The notes below the pieces were generated by a model. That model was not told where the DNA came from and made no database searches. It was given only the letters and a program-made list of their open reading frames with translations. A DNA stretch of 64,000 nucleotides from Methylobacterium durans (GTDB lineage: Bacteria; Pseudomonadota; Alphaproteobacteria; Rhizobiales; Beijerinckiaceae): assembly GCF_003173715.1 (NCBI RefSeq), contig NZ_CP029550.1, positions 992,001 to 1,056,000 of the forward strand, read 5' to 3'. Positions within the stretch are counted from its first letter, which is position 1, and each line of letters begins with the position of its first letter. The position numbers and the translations under genes are program-made. This document shows, piece by piece, positions 25,602 to 34,908 of the stretch.

Positions 25602-26288
25602 ATGCTGCGCGGGGAGGAGCCAAGCCACCATGACCCGATCGATCGGTCATTCGGCCTCGAGGCGCTCGACGTCGCCCTCGCCCTGCGCTTGGCACGCGGG
25701 AAGGACCGCCTGCTCGTTCGTGCCCTCGGCGGCCTGAGCGAGATCGGCAGCCAGCAGGCCCTCCTGACGCTGGCAGCGGGCATGCTCGCCTACGGCCTGT
25801 TCACCCGCGACGCCCGCGGGACGCGGACCGGAGCACGGATGCTCGGCGCCCACATCGCCGCGAGCCTCGTCAAATCCACGGTGAAGCGTCTCACCCACCG
25901 GACGCGCCCGGACCTGCTGATCGACGACGGCCTCTACGTCAGGGGCTGGTTCGGCCCGAACGAGGGCTCCTGGCAATCGTTCCCCTCGGGGCATGTCGCC
26001 GTGAGCGTGGCCGTGTCCCGCGCGGTGATGCGCGCGCATCCCGAGTGGCGCGGGCGGGCCTGCGCCGGAGCGGCCTTCGTGGCGGCGCTCCAGGTGCTGC
26101 GCGGTTCCCACTTTCCCACCGACGTGGCGGCGGGCGTCGCGGTCGGCGCGCTGGCGGAGGCTACCTCCGAGGCCGCGTTCCGGGCAGCGGCGAGGCCGCA
26201 CGCAGCGCCCGCTACGGAATCTCCAGCACCCGAAGGTTGTTCGTCGACCCGGCCCGGCCGAACGGGATGCCCGCGACGACTACGATGA
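25602..26288 (+). CDS. PAP2-family phosphatase, membrane bound
   Basis: A 228-residue acid phosphatase of the PAP2 superfamily. The three signature motifs are present: KRLTHRTRP, FPSGH and RGSHFPTD. These enzymes dephosphorylate lipid phosphates at the membrane, and three or four hydrophobic segments are visible. The ATG at 25602 is chosen; a TTG nine bases upstream is possible. The last 25 residues (SSTRPGRTGCPRRLR end) are read from DNA that also encodes the pyruvate kinase C-terminus on the other strand, a convergent overlap of 77 bases. Confidence 0.8.
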   Translation: MLRGEEPSHHDPIDRSFGLEALDVALALRLARGKDRLLVRALGGLSEIGSQQALLTLAAGMLAYGLFTRDARGTRTGARMLGAHIAASLVKSTVKRLTHRTRPDLLIDDGLYVRGWFGPNEGSWQSFPSGHVAVSVAVSRAVMRAHPEWRGRACAGAAFVAALQVLRGSHFPTDVAAGVAVGALAEATSEAAFRAAARPHAAPATESPAPEGCSSTRPGRTGCPRRLR

Positions 26289-27627
26289 ACTGGTGCGACC
26301 TGGCATAGCCGTGGCGCAGCGCCTGCTCGGACGCGTGATCCACCATCTCCTCGTAGGAGACGATGTCGTCGGAGCGCACGCTCTGCGTGCCCCAGAGCAG
26401 GCAGAGTTGCCGCGATACCGTCTCGGACGGCGTCATCGCCAGGATCGGCACCGTGGAGCGGCGGCGGGCGCTGCGGGCGGCGGTCGTGCCGCTCAGCGTG
26501 AAGGCGACGATGGCCGAGGCATGGATCGATTCCGCGAGGCCCGACGCCGCGGTCGCGACGGCGTGCGGCGGGCTCTCCTCGTCGCCGGGCTCGGAGGCCG
26601 CGACGAGGGACGGGTAGAGCCGGTGCGCCTCGGTGCGCCGGATGATTCGGTCCATCATCGCCACGGCCTCGACAGGATAGCGGCCCGCGGCGGACTCGGC
26701 CGAGAGCATCACGGCGTCGGCCCCGTCGAAGATCGCGGTCGCGACGTCGGAGGCCTCCGCGCGCGTCGGCGTCGGGGCGGCGACCATCGAGTCGAGCATC
26801 TGGGTCGCGACAATGACGGGCTTGGCCGCGACGCGGCAGGCGCGGATGAGCTCCTTCTGCCGGCCGGGCACGTCCTCCGGCGGGATCTCGACGCCGAGAT
26901 CGCCGCGGGCGACCATCACCGAATCCGAGAGCCGGATGATGTCGCCGATCCGGTCGAGGGCCTGCGGCTTCTCGATCTTCACCATCAGCCCGGCCCGGTC
27001 GCCGATCAGCCCCCTCCCCTCCAGCACGTCGGAAGGCGTCTGGACGAAGGACAGCGCGACCCAATCGACCCCGAGCTCGAGGCCGAAGGCGAGGTCGTCA
27101 CGGTCCTTCTGCGTCAGGGGCGAGATGTCGAGGAGGGTACCGGGCAGGTTCACGCCCTTGCGGTTCGAGATCGCGCCACCGACCGAGACCTCGGCCTCGA
27201 TGGCGTCGTTCGAGAGGCCGGTGACCTGCACGCGCACGCGACCGTCGTCGATCAGGAGTTCCTGACCCGGCGTGACCGCCTTGAAGATCTCGGGATGCGG
27301 CAGCGGGATCGCGTCCCGATCACCGTCGTGTCCCTCGAGCACGAAGCGCACGCGCTCACCCGTCTCGATGCGGAAGCCGCCGCCCTGCAGGGTACCGAGC
27401 CGGATCTTCGGCCCCTGGAGGTCCTGCAGGATGCCGATCGGGCAGCCGACCTCGCGCTCGAGCGCCCGGATCGCAGCGTGGACCCGGGCGTGGTCGTCGC
27501 GGCCGCCGTGGCTGAAGTTGAGGCGAAACGTGTCGACGCCGGCCTGGAACAGGGCCTTCAGCATCTCGGGCGAGGAACTCGCCGGGCCGACGGTCGCGAC
27601 GATCTTGGCGTGGCGGTGTCTGCGCAT
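26212..27627 (-). CDS. pyk: pyruvate kinase
   Basis: A 471-residue cytoplasmic enzyme that converts phosphoenolpyruvate and ADP to pyruvate and ATP. The signature MVKIEKPQALDRIGDIIRLS and MVARGDLGVEIP are present. FRLNFSHGG near the N-terminus binds substrate and cation, and GGAISNRKGVNLPGT belongs to the A domain. GGAG lies upstream of the ATG at 27627; upstream residues to 27699 look non-coding. It follows an MFS transporter and an aminotransferase on the same strand and overlaps the PAP2 gene at its 3' end. Possibly a second pyruvate kinase tied to the organic acid cluster; this is inferred. Confidence 0.92.
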   Translation of the reverse strand: MRRHRHAKIVATVGPASSSPEMLKALFQAGVDTFRLNFSHGGRDDHARVHAAIRALEREVGCPIGILQDLQGPKIRLGTLQGGGFRIETGERVRFVLEGHDGDRDAIPLPHPEIFKAVTPGQELLIDDGRVRVQVTGLSNDAIEAEVSVGGAISNRKGVNLPGTLLDISPLTQKDRDDLAFGLELGVDWVALSFVQTPSDVLEGRGLIGDRAGLMVKIEKPQALDRIGDIIRLSDSVMVARGDLGVEIPPEDVPGRQKELIRACRVAAKPVIVATQMLDSMVAAPTPTRAEASDVATAIFDGADAVMLSAESAAGRYPVEAVAMMDRIIRRTEAHRLYPSLVAASEPGDEESPPHAVATAASGLAESIHASAIVAFTLSGTTAARSARRRSTVPILAMTPSETVSRQLCLLWGTQSVRSDDIVSYEEMVDHASEQALRHGYARSHQFIVVVAGIPFGRAGSTNNLRVLEIP

Positions 27628-27708
27628 GGGAGACTCCGGCTGATCGAGGATCCGCGCCGGGACGCGACGCGGGATGCGGGCGCCGCGAAGCGCCCGCACG
27701 CGCCGACC

Positions 27709-29007
27709 TTACTCGGCCGGGAGAGGCCGCGCCGTCAACGTCTCCGGCTCGACCACGAACGGCCGCTCGGGGTGCATCGTGAAGGCCAGCGCCGCGCCGA
27801 TGACGAGAAGCCCGATCGAGCCGGCAAACGGCAGGATCCAGTTGCCGGTGACGTCGACGATCCAGCCGAAGGTGAGCGGCGAGACGATCGCCGCGAAGGC
27901 CGAGCCGAAATTCATCAGCCCGCTCGCCGTGCCGGCATATTGCGGGGCGATGTCCATCGGCACGGACCAGATCGGGCCGATCACGAGTTCGAGGAAGAAG
28001 AACCCGCCGCTGAGCAGCAGCGCGATCAGGGTGAGCTCCTTGGTGAAGAACACGCCCGTCAGGCAAGCCGCGGCGCCGAGCATGCCGAGGCAGATCACGT
28101 TGCGGCGCGCCTTCTGAAGGTCACCGGTCTTCCTCAGGATGCGGTCGCTCATCACGCCGCCCAGCGTGTCGCCGACGACGCCCGCGAAGAACACGCCCGA
28201 GGCGAACAAGGCCGAGTTCTTGATGTCGAGCCCGTAGCCGTCCTTGAAGAACGAGGGCAGCCAGTTGAGGTAGAGCCAGAGCGACCAGCCGTAGCAGAAG
28301 TAGGTGACCGTGACGGGCGCCATGCGCGGCACGAGGCGCCGCCACGGCACCGGCGGCTTGGGAGCGGCGGGCTTGCGGTCGCGGATCGCGAGGCTCTCCA
28401 GGTCCTCGGTGGTGATCGCCTTATGCTCGCGCGGATCGTCCCGGTAGTAGAAGAACCACACCGCCACCCAGGCGAAGCTCATGATGCCGAGCAGCACGAA
28501 GGCGCCGCGCCAGCCCATGAACGCCATCAGCAGGACGACGAGCGGCGGCGTCACGGCGTTGCCGAAGCGGGCGAAGGAGTGGGTGATGCCCTGCGCGAAG
28601 CCGCGCTGATCAGCCGGGACCCAGGATTGCATCGCTCGCGTCGCGGTCGGGAAGGTGGCGCCCTCGCCGAAGCCGAGGATGAAGCGGACGAGGAACAGCG
28701 AGACCACGCCGCCAACGAAGCCCGTGGCGATCGTCGCCGCCGCCCAGATCAGGCCGCAGATGAACAGCGTGCGCCGCGCGCCCCATTTGTCGGCCATGGC
28801 GCCGCCGATGATCTGGAACAGGGCATACGGATAGGCGAAGGCCGAGAAGATCAGCCCGAGCTGCGTGTTCGTCAGGCCGAGCTCGGCCTTGATGGCCGGT
28901 GCGGCGGTGCCGACGTTCACCCGGTCGACGTAGGTGATGAAGTACATCAGGCACAGCAGGAACAGCACCATGCCCGGCGCGGTGACGCGTCTCGGTATCC
29001 TGATCAT
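27709..29007 (-). CDS. MFS transporter, anion:cation symporter (tartrate/organic acid type)
   Basis: A 432-residue inner-membrane transporter with 12 predicted helices. YFITYVDRVNVGTAAPAIKA and IIGGAMADKWGARRTLFICG are typical of the ACS family (tartrate, glucarate, phthalate permeases), as is WLPSFFKDGYGLDIKNSALF. GGAGGAAATGCA precedes the ATG at 29007. It sits 80 bases ahead of pyruvate kinase and just downstream of a glyoxylate aminotransferase, so an organic acid that feeds glyoxylate, serine or PEP metabolism is a likely substrate. Confidence 0.87.
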   Translation of the reverse strand: MIRIPRRVTAPGMVLFLLCLMYFITYVDRVNVGTAAPAIKAELGLTNTQLGLIFSAFAYPYALFQIIGGAMADKWGARRTLFICGLIWAAATIATGFVGGVVSLFLVRFILGFGEGATFPTATRAMQSWVPADQRGFAQGITHSFARFGNAVTPPLVVLLMAFMGWRGAFVLLGIMSFAWVAVWFFYYRDDPREHKAITTEDLESLAIRDRKPAAPKPPVPWRRLVPRMAPVTVTYFCYGWSLWLYLNWLPSFFKDGYGLDIKNSALFASGVFFAGVVGDTLGGVMSDRILRKTGDLQKARRNVICLGMLGAAACLTGVFFTKELTLIALLLSGGFFFLELVIGPIWSVPMDIAPQYAGTASGLMNFGSAFAAIVSPLTFGWIVDVTGNWILPFAGSIGLLVIGAALAFTMHPERPFVVEPETLTARPLPAE

Positions 29008-29163
29008 TGCATTTCCTCCGGTGGGGAGCCCGCGGCGCCGGTCTCTGGCCGGGCATTCTCGCGGGTCGATGCTCATTGCGGACCGGCAGGCGCCCCGCCT
29101 GCCGCGTTGTTGCTCCGCCCCACCCGGGACGAGAGGGTCGTGGTCGAACCGCCCGATCGGGCG

Positions 29164-30336
29164 CTACCCGTCGCGGCCGGCCCGCAGGCTCGTCATCGCG
29201 GCGAGGACGCCGCCGCGCTGATGCGGCACCCCGGCCGCGTCGAGACCCATCTCGACGCCCGACAGCGCGCCCATCAGGGTCAATTCATTGCACTCGCCGA
29301 GGTGCCCGATGCGGAAGATGCGGCCCGCGAGCTTCGAGAGCCCGGCGCCGAGCGACATGTCGAAATCGTCGAGCACGATCCTGCGGAACGCGTCGGCGTC
29401 GTGTCCCTCCGGCATGACGACCGCGGTCAGCACCGGCGAATATTCCGAGGGCTCTCGGCAGAGCACTTCGAGACCCCAGCCCTGGACCGCGGCGCGGGTC
29501 GCTGCAGCGAGGCGCTGGTGGCGCGCAAAGACCTCAGGCAGGCCCTCTTCCAAGAGCATCGCGATCGCCTCGCGCAGGCCGTAGAGCAGATTGGTGGCAG
29601 GCGTGTAGGGGAAGTAGCCGTTGGCGTTCGGCTTCAGCATCTCCTCCCAATCCCAGTAGGAGCGGGGCAGATTGTTGATACGGGAAGCCGCCCGCGCCTT
29701 CTCGGAGATCGCCGTGAAGCCGAGGCCCGGGGGCAGCATCAGCCCCTTCTGCGAGCCGCTGACGGTGACATCGACCCCCCACTCGTCGTGCCGGAAGTCG
29801 GCCGAGCCGAGCGACGAGATCGTGTCGACGAGAAGCAGCGCCGGGTGGTTCGCCCGATCGATCGCGCGGCGGACCTCCGCGACGCGGCTCGTCACGCCTG
29901 TGGACGTCTCGTTGTGAACGACCATCACAGCCTTGATGGCGCGGGACCGATCCTCGGCGAGCTTCGCCTCGACGATCTCGGGATCGACGCCGCGGCGCCA
30001 GTCGCCGGGCACGAACTCGACCTCGATGCCCCAGCGTGCCGCCATCTGGCGCCAGAGGGTGGCGAAGTGACCGGTCTCGAACATCAGCACCCTGTCGCCC
30101 GAGGACAACGTATTGACGATGGTGGCCTCCCAGGCGCCCGTGCCCGAGGACGGGTAGATCACCACCGGTCCCATCGTCTGGAAGACGGCGCGGCAGCCCT
30201 CCAGCACCTCGCGTCCGAGGACGCCGAATTCGGGCCCGCGATGATCGATCACGGGCATGTCCATGGCGCGCAGAACGCGCTCGGGCACGGGGCTCGGCCC
30301 GGGAATCTGCAGGAAATGGCGTCCGGTCCGGCTCAT
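29164..30336 (-). CDS. class V aminotransferase, serine/alanine--glyoxylate type
   Basis: A 390-residue PLP enzyme that transfers an amino group to glyoxylate, most likely from serine or alanine. The opening LQIPGPSPVPERVLRAMDMP matches SgaA-like enzymes, as does PVIDHRGPEFGVL. The PLP lysine is in VSGSQKGLMLPPG, and VDTISSLGSADFRHDEWGVD is the cofactor-binding region. GGGAGG precedes the ATG at 30336, while the longer open frame runs into the divergent GntR gene. SgaA takes part in the serine cycle of methylotrophs, but the main serine-cycle genes are not next to it, so this may be a catabolic paralogue. Confidence 0.85.
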   Translation of the reverse strand: MSRTGRHFLQIPGPSPVPERVLRAMDMPVIDHRGPEFGVLGREVLEGCRAVFQTMGPVVIYPSSGTGAWEATIVNTLSSGDRVLMFETGHFATLWRQMAARWGIEVEFVPGDWRRGVDPEIVEAKLAEDRSRAIKAVMVVHNETSTGVTSRVAEVRRAIDRANHPALLLVDTISSLGSADFRHDEWGVDVTVSGSQKGLMLPPGLGFTAISEKARAASRINNLPRSYWDWEEMLKPNANGYFPYTPATNLLYGLREAIAMLLEEGLPEVFARHQRLAAATRAAVQGWGLEVLCREPSEYSPVLTAVVMPEGHDADAFRRIVLDDFDMSLGAGLSKLAGRIFRIGHLGECNELTLMGALSGVEMGLDAAGVPHQRGGVLAAMTSLRAGRDG

Positions 30337-30396
30337 GGCGGCCTCCCACGGCGCCGGTTCGGCGATCGCCGCCCGGCACGTCTTGATTGATCGACG

Positions 30397-30412
30397 TAAA
30401 ATGCATTCATTT
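30397..30412. promoter_or_regulatory. possible GntR operator
   Basis: AATGCATT (30400-30407), within a TA-rich patch between the divergent aminotransferase and GntR genes, is palindromic. The extended TGCATTCATTT also occurs once just after the regulator gene at 31299-31309. Plausible binding site for the FCD-type regulator; unproven. Confidence 0.3.
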
Positions 30413-30486
30413 TTTCGGGCCGCAAGAATTATCTTGTCGGCAATTCGCGAGTCGACGCCCCGCGGCAGCACTGCTACGGTTTCGTC

Positions 30487-31263
30487 ATGCCCCGCCCATC
30501 GACCCTCGGCAGCGATCCCTCTGAGGACCGGGACAGCGATCTCGGACATCTCTCCGGATCGCTCCTCGCGCCGATGCCGGAGCAGGACCGGCTCGAGCGC
30601 GACGCGGCCCCATCGTCGCTGCACGGCGAGGTGCTGACGCGCCTGCGCGACTACATCGTCGAGGGCGATCTGCCAGCAGGCGCGAGGGTGCCCGAACGGC
30701 TGCTCTGCGAGCGCTTCGGCATCTCCCGCACGCCCCTGCGCGAGGCACTGAAGGTGCTGGCGGCCGAAGGGCTCATCGACCTCTTGCCCAATCGCGGGGC
30801 GCGCGTGCGCCAGATCGGCGAGCGGGAACTCGTCGAGCTCTTCGACGTGATGGGCGGCCTCGAAGCGCTCGCCGGCCGCCTAGCCTGCGAACGCATGACC
30901 GACGCGGCCTTCGCGGAGATCGAGCGGCTCCATCACGCGATGTACGGCCACTATCTGCGCCGCGACCTGCACGGCTATTTCGCCTGCAACCAGGCGATCC
31001 ACCAAGCCATCGTCGCGGCCGCGGGCAACGCGGCACTGAGCGCCACCTACGCCACCTTCGCCGGGCGGGTACGCCGCGCCCGCTACTCCGCCAACCTCGA
31101 CCAGCATCGAAACCGCTGGGGCGAAGCCATGCGGGAGCACGAGCAGATCCTCGACGCGCTCCACAGGCGGGCGGGGCCGGACCTGAGCGACATCCTGTTC
31201 CGCCACCTCCGCAACAAGTTCCGCTCCGCGGCCGATCAGGAAGCGGCCCGAGACGAGGCCTGA
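30487..31263 (+). CDS. GntR-family transcriptional regulator (FadR/FCD subfamily)
   Basis: A 258-residue regulator. The winged HTH covers about 40-105 (LHGEVLTRLRDYIVEGDLPA, ERFGISRTPLREALKVLAAE). The all-helical FCD ligand domain runs from about 120 (ELFDVMGGLEALAGRLACER, with the metal-binding D and H residues in YFACNQAIHQAIVAAAGN). FCD domains usually bind small organic acids. The gene is divergent from the aminotransferase-MFS-pyk run and probably controls it. Confidence 0.87.
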   Translation: MPRPSTLGSDPSEDRDSDLGHLSGSLLAPMPEQDRLERDAAPSSLHGEVLTRLRDYIVEGDLPAGARVPERLLCERFGISRTPLREALKVLAAEGLIDLLPNRGARVRQIGERELVELFDVMGGLEALAGRLACERMTDAAFAEIERLHHAMYGHYLRRDLHGYFACNQAIHQAIVAAAGNAALSATYATFAGRVRRARYSANLDQHRNRWGEAMREHEQILDALHRRAGPDLSDILFRHLRNKFRSAADQEAARDEA

Positions 31264-31509
31264 TTGCTGTCAATCTTCAAGCCGGAGCGGCAGATCTTGC
31301 ATTCATTTGAGGTGGATCTCACCAGGTTGGGTCTCCTGCGCGTCCGCCACCGCACTGACGTGGGCCGGACCCGGCAGCGACCTTAAGCATTCGTGATATC
31401 CTGACAGACTAGTCCCGAGCGCGTGGGCGTGCTGAACGTGCGCGCCGCCGACCGGGTCGCTTGAGGCCGACAGACGCCGTGAGGCTTGCCCTCCCCCGCA
31501 GGTAGCTCC

Positions 31510-34032
31510 TTGAAGATACCCCGTCTCGCGAAATCGCTGCTCCGCCTCGCACGCCTCCCCCACCGGTCCGGATCCCGGCAGGCGCCGGAAGGGAACCTGC
31601 GCGGCAACATCGATGTGTGCCACGACGGCGTCCTGTGCGGCTGGGCGTTCGATCCGCATCGCCCGGACAGCTTTGTCACCGTCGAGATGCGGATGGACGG
31701 AAGCGTGCTCTTCGAGCAGAGGGCGGACCAGTTCCGGGCGGATCTGCGGGAAGCAGGCATCGGGTCCGGCTACCACGGGTTCATGTTCAAGCTCGACGAC
31801 GAGCTCTGGCGGAAGGCGTCCGCACCCGGTACGCGGGTCGAGATCCGCGCCATCGGGAGGCCGCCTTTGCTGATGGGGCAGGTTTCGTTCTCGGACAGGT
31901 TCGGCGGAGCGGGAATCGAGGCGCTGCCGCTCGACCTGATCCGGGGATCGCAGGAGCGGGCCGCCCGGGCCGTCGCGGCGACGCCGGATCGACCGGACGA
32001 GGCTGCGGACGAGGCTCCGGCGCGCGCGCAAGCCCCGATCTATCGAAAGCTTCTGCACGCGCCCGAGGAGTCGCGCGCGGAGACAGGCTCCGACCGCACG
32101 ATACAGCCCCCCCTCTCGCCCTTCGCCGCGCAATTGCGCGACCGGCTGGGCTTGCGGGAGCATTTCGCGACGCCCGAGGAGCAGGATCACTTCTACCGCT
32201 GGTACATCGACTATTACGCGGCGCGCCGTCCCTTGCGCGCGCCGTTCAGCGCCGCGGAGATCGCCCATCTGAACGAGCCAGTGATCATCGGCGGCCAGCC
32301 CTACGCGCTGTCTCGCGCCGCGCTTTGGTACGCGCTCGAGGACGACGGGATCCGCACCGTCCTCGACCTCTCGAAGGAGGCGGGGTACCGGCGGGTCCTG
32401 TACTGGTGGGCCAGCACCAAGGTCCGCGCCCTCAACGTAGAAGATTGCCTCGTCTCCTACCGGCAGGTCTCCTTCCTGCAGGCGATCACGCCGGCTGAGC
32501 GCGGAGCCTTCCTGCCGTTTTCGCGCTTCGTCACCGAAGCGTTGCTCCAGCATCCCGATCTCACATGGGTGCGCAACACCTGCGACACGCAGACCCGGAT
32601 TGCCTGCTACTATGTCGTGCTGCTCGAGGCCGCCGAGGAGCCCGGGCTCCTGCGCTTCGTCCCGCGTGAGGTCCTCGACTATTTCCTCCTTGGACCCGAT
32701 CCCCAATTCGATGCGGTGAGCGCCGCGATCGGCGCCGCGGGCGCCACGATCGACCGAAGGACCTATCTGGCGGAGATCAAGGCCCGCGGCTTCGACATCG
32801 AGCGGCAGGTCTTCGGGACGACGACCCGCGACGGCGACCGGATCGACCCGCACCGCTTAGTCGCGAGCCCGGCAGCGACATCGCAGCCCTTCATCCAGGT
32901 GATCGCACCCTTCGACAAGGCCTCGGGGCTCGCCACCGCCGGTCGCTCGACGCGCTCGGTGCTGCTCGGCGCAGGCCTGCCCAGTCGCTTCGCGAATTTC
33001 TCAATCGAGAACCCGCAGCCCGTCGTGGCCGACGACAATCACGACCGGCAGGTGGCGCTCGGGGCGGCGATCAACGTCATCCACATCAATCCGGACCTGC
33101 TGCCCCTCGTCTTCGCCCACTCGCCGGACGTCTTCACGGGGGCCTACAACATCGGCTTCTTCTTCTGGGAGCTCGACAAGATCGCAGCCAACCACAATCT
33201 CGCGCTCGAACTCGTCGACGAGATCTGGGTGGGCTCCGAGTACAACCGCCGCTGCTTCGCGCAGGCCACCGACAAGCCGGTGCACAACATGCGCCTCGCA
33301 ATGCCGCCGCTCGGGGCTGGCGACACGGCGAAAGACCGCGCCCTGATGAACAACCTCTTCGGCACCCGCGCCGACGATTTCGTGTTCTTCACCTCCTACG
33401 ATTCGTTCTCCTACACGTCCCGCAAGAATCCGCTCGCCGTGATCCGGGCGTTTCACACGGCCTTCCCGCCCGGCGAGACGGGGGTGCGGCTGATCATCAA
33501 GACGCACAATGCCGCCGCCCTGACGGACCCGCTCACGCTGCGCGCGTGGCGCCATATCGCCGATGCCTGCGAGGGTGACCCGCGCATTGCGATCGTGGAC
33601 CGCACCATGCGGCACGACGAGGTGCTGGGCCTCATCGCGGCGGCGGATTGCTACGTGTCGCTGCACCGCTCCGAGGGGTTCGGCCTCGGCATGATGGAAG
33701 CAATGCAGCGCCGCACGCCCGTCGTCTGCACCGGCTATTCGGGCAATGCCGATTTCTGCGATGCCGAGACCGCGTGGCCGGTGGCCTACGACCTCGTGCC
33801 GACCGGCGCCACCGAGTACGCCTATGTCGAGCCCGGCCATGTCTGGGCGGAACCGCGTCACGCCAGCGCCGTGGAGGCCCTGCGCGCCGTGCGCGGGAAT
33901 GCCGAGGAGCGGCAGCGCCGCGTCGAAAACGCCGCCCACCTCGTCGCGCAGGCCTACGAGCCGACCGCCCTCGTGCCCCTCTACCGCGATCGGATCGCGG
34001 CCATCCTGCGGGCGCGATCACCCCGACTCTGA
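31510..34032 (+). CDS. large multi-domain glycosyltransferase
   Basis: An 840-residue cytoplasmic protein. The N-terminal domain (about 25-140; LRGNIDVCHDGVLCGWAFDP, REAGIGSGYHGFMFKL) is the small beta domain with GWAFDP and GYHGF motifs often fused to Rhizobiales glycosyltransferases. The middle (about 230-430) is helical and unassigned. The C-terminal half is a GT-B group 1 transferase with KNPLAVIRAFHTAFP, LIIKTHNA, CYVSLHRSEGFGLGMMEAMQ and the E-x7-E active site there. No ATG fits; TTG at 31510 with AGG upstream is the best start, and another TTG lies at 31486. It probably builds a surface polysaccharide or glycan. No other polysaccharide genes adjoin it. Confidence 0.8.
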   Translation: MKIPRLAKSLLRLARLPHRSGSRQAPEGNLRGNIDVCHDGVLCGWAFDPHRPDSFVTVEMRMDGSVLFEQRADQFRADLREAGIGSGYHGFMFKLDDELWRKASAPGTRVEIRAIGRPPLLMGQVSFSDRFGGAGIEALPLDLIRGSQERAARAVAATPDRPDEAADEAPARAQAPIYRKLLHAPEESRAETGSDRTIQPPLSPFAAQLRDRLGLREHFATPEEQDHFYRWYIDYYAARRPLRAPFSAAEIAHLNEPVIIGGQPYALSRAALWYALEDDGIRTVLDLSKEAGYRRVLYWWASTKVRALNVEDCLVSYRQVSFLQAITPAERGAFLPFSRFVTEALLQHPDLTWVRNTCDTQTRIACYYVVLLEAAEEPGLLRFVPREVLDYFLLGPDPQFDAVSAAIGAAGATIDRRTYLAEIKARGFDIERQVFGTTTRDGDRIDPHRLVASPAATSQPFIQVIAPFDKASGLATAGRSTRSVLLGAGLPSRFANFSIENPQPVVADDNHDRQVALGAAINVIHINPDLLPLVFAHSPDVFTGAYNIGFFFWELDKIAANHNLALELVDEIWVGSEYNRRCFAQATDKPVHNMRLAMPPLGAGDTAKDRALMNNLFGTRADDFVFFTSYDSFSYTSRKNPLAVIRAFHTAFPPGETGVRLIIKTHNAAALTDPLTLRAWRHIADACEGDPRIAIVDRTMRHDEVLGLIAAADCYVSLHRSEGFGLGMMEAMQRRTPVVCTGYSGNADFCDAETAWPVAYDLVPTGATEYAYVEPGHVWAEPRHASAVEALRAVRGNAEERQRRVENAAHLVAQAYEPTALVPLYRDRIAAILRARSPRL

Positions 34033-34073
34033 CGCGGTGCCAAGCGGTCCCGCTCCAGGGACGCGGCCCCCGT

Positions 34074-34738
34074 TCAGACGTGGACGGGCCCATCGTCGCG
34101 CTCGCGCTCTCGGCGGATCGAGCGCAGGACGACGAACAGGAGCGCGGCGTAGAAGACCGCGACGCAGGCCACCACCAGCCCGCCGGGCAGCGGCCCGAGG
34201 GCGGCATTCTCCACCACCGCGCGGATCGTGATCTCCGTCTCGGCGCCGCTCCCGGGCTGAAGCTTCGGAGAGGTGATCTTGAGCACCCAGGCGAGCAGCA
34301 GGATCATGAACATCCAGCCGTAATTGCGCCTCAGGCGGCGCGCGAGCGCGTCGGCGAGGGAGATGCGGAACGCAGGCCGGCGCAGGCTCTCGCCGAGTTC
34401 GCGCGACCAGTCGACGCCCCCCCGGGCAGCGGGGCGAAGACCTGCGCGTAGTAGTAGCGCTCCAGGCGCCGGACGCGGGCACGGTAGACGTCGAAGAAGC
34501 GGTAGCGGCGCGCCTCGATCGCCAGCAGCAGCAGCACGAGCAGCATCGCGAAGAGCAGCACGCCGTGGTGGGCGGTCGGCGTCGACAGCGAGACCGAGAG
34601 CATCGCGGCGATCACCGTGATCGACCAGTTCGTGGTGCGGTCGATGCGGTCGCGCCAGCCGGCCATGCGGCCGATCTCGCCGCGATGGTAATGGGCCAAG
34701 ACGGTGATGATCTCGCCGGACCCGCGCGGCTGCGGCAC
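34074..34738 (-). pseudogene. DUF2270 integral membrane protein, broken by a one-base frameshift
   Basis: Two frames together make one DUF2270 protein. The first part (GTG at 34738) has GEIITVLAHYHRGEIGRMAG, membrane helices (HHGVLLFAMLLVLLLLAIEA) and RRYRFFDVYRARVRRLERYY. It then runs out of frame at a run of seven G on the minus strand (34426-34432 on plus as C). The continuation, VDWSRELGESLRRPAFRISL then RRNYGWMFMILLLAWVLKI, lies in another frame and ends at 34074. Eight G would restore it. Coding-like sequence (EPAPLPEPIPGPHHEGPPGP) continues upstream of the GTG without an ATG, so the true start may also be damaged. Function of DUF2270 is unknown. Confidence 0.75.
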
Positions 34739-34860
34739 GGGGCCCGGTGGCCCTTCGTGATGCGGCCCGGGAATGGGCTCGGGGAGCGGCGCGGGCTCAT
34801 ATCATTCTACGAGCGGCCGCCCCCTTGGTTGCAGGGAACGGCCGGCGCTTGCGGATGAGA

Positions 34861-34896
34861 GCGCGGCGCGTCTCCCCGCACGGGGGAGCCGCGCCG
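34861..34896 (-). terminator. terminator hairpin after the tricarboxylate transporter operon
   Basis: GCGGCGCG (34863-34870) and CGCGCCGC form the base of a long GC-rich stem, with CTCCCC and GGGGGAG continuing inward. It lies just past the minus-strand stop at 34909. Confidence 0.6.
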
Positions 34897-34908
34897 CACG
34901 GGCCTGAC

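Noticed and set aside
26293..30390. Open frame of about 1365 codons opposite pyruvate kinase, the MFS gene and the aminotransferase
   Set aside because: It crosses three real minus-strand genes and has no protein-like domain structure; it is a composition artefact.
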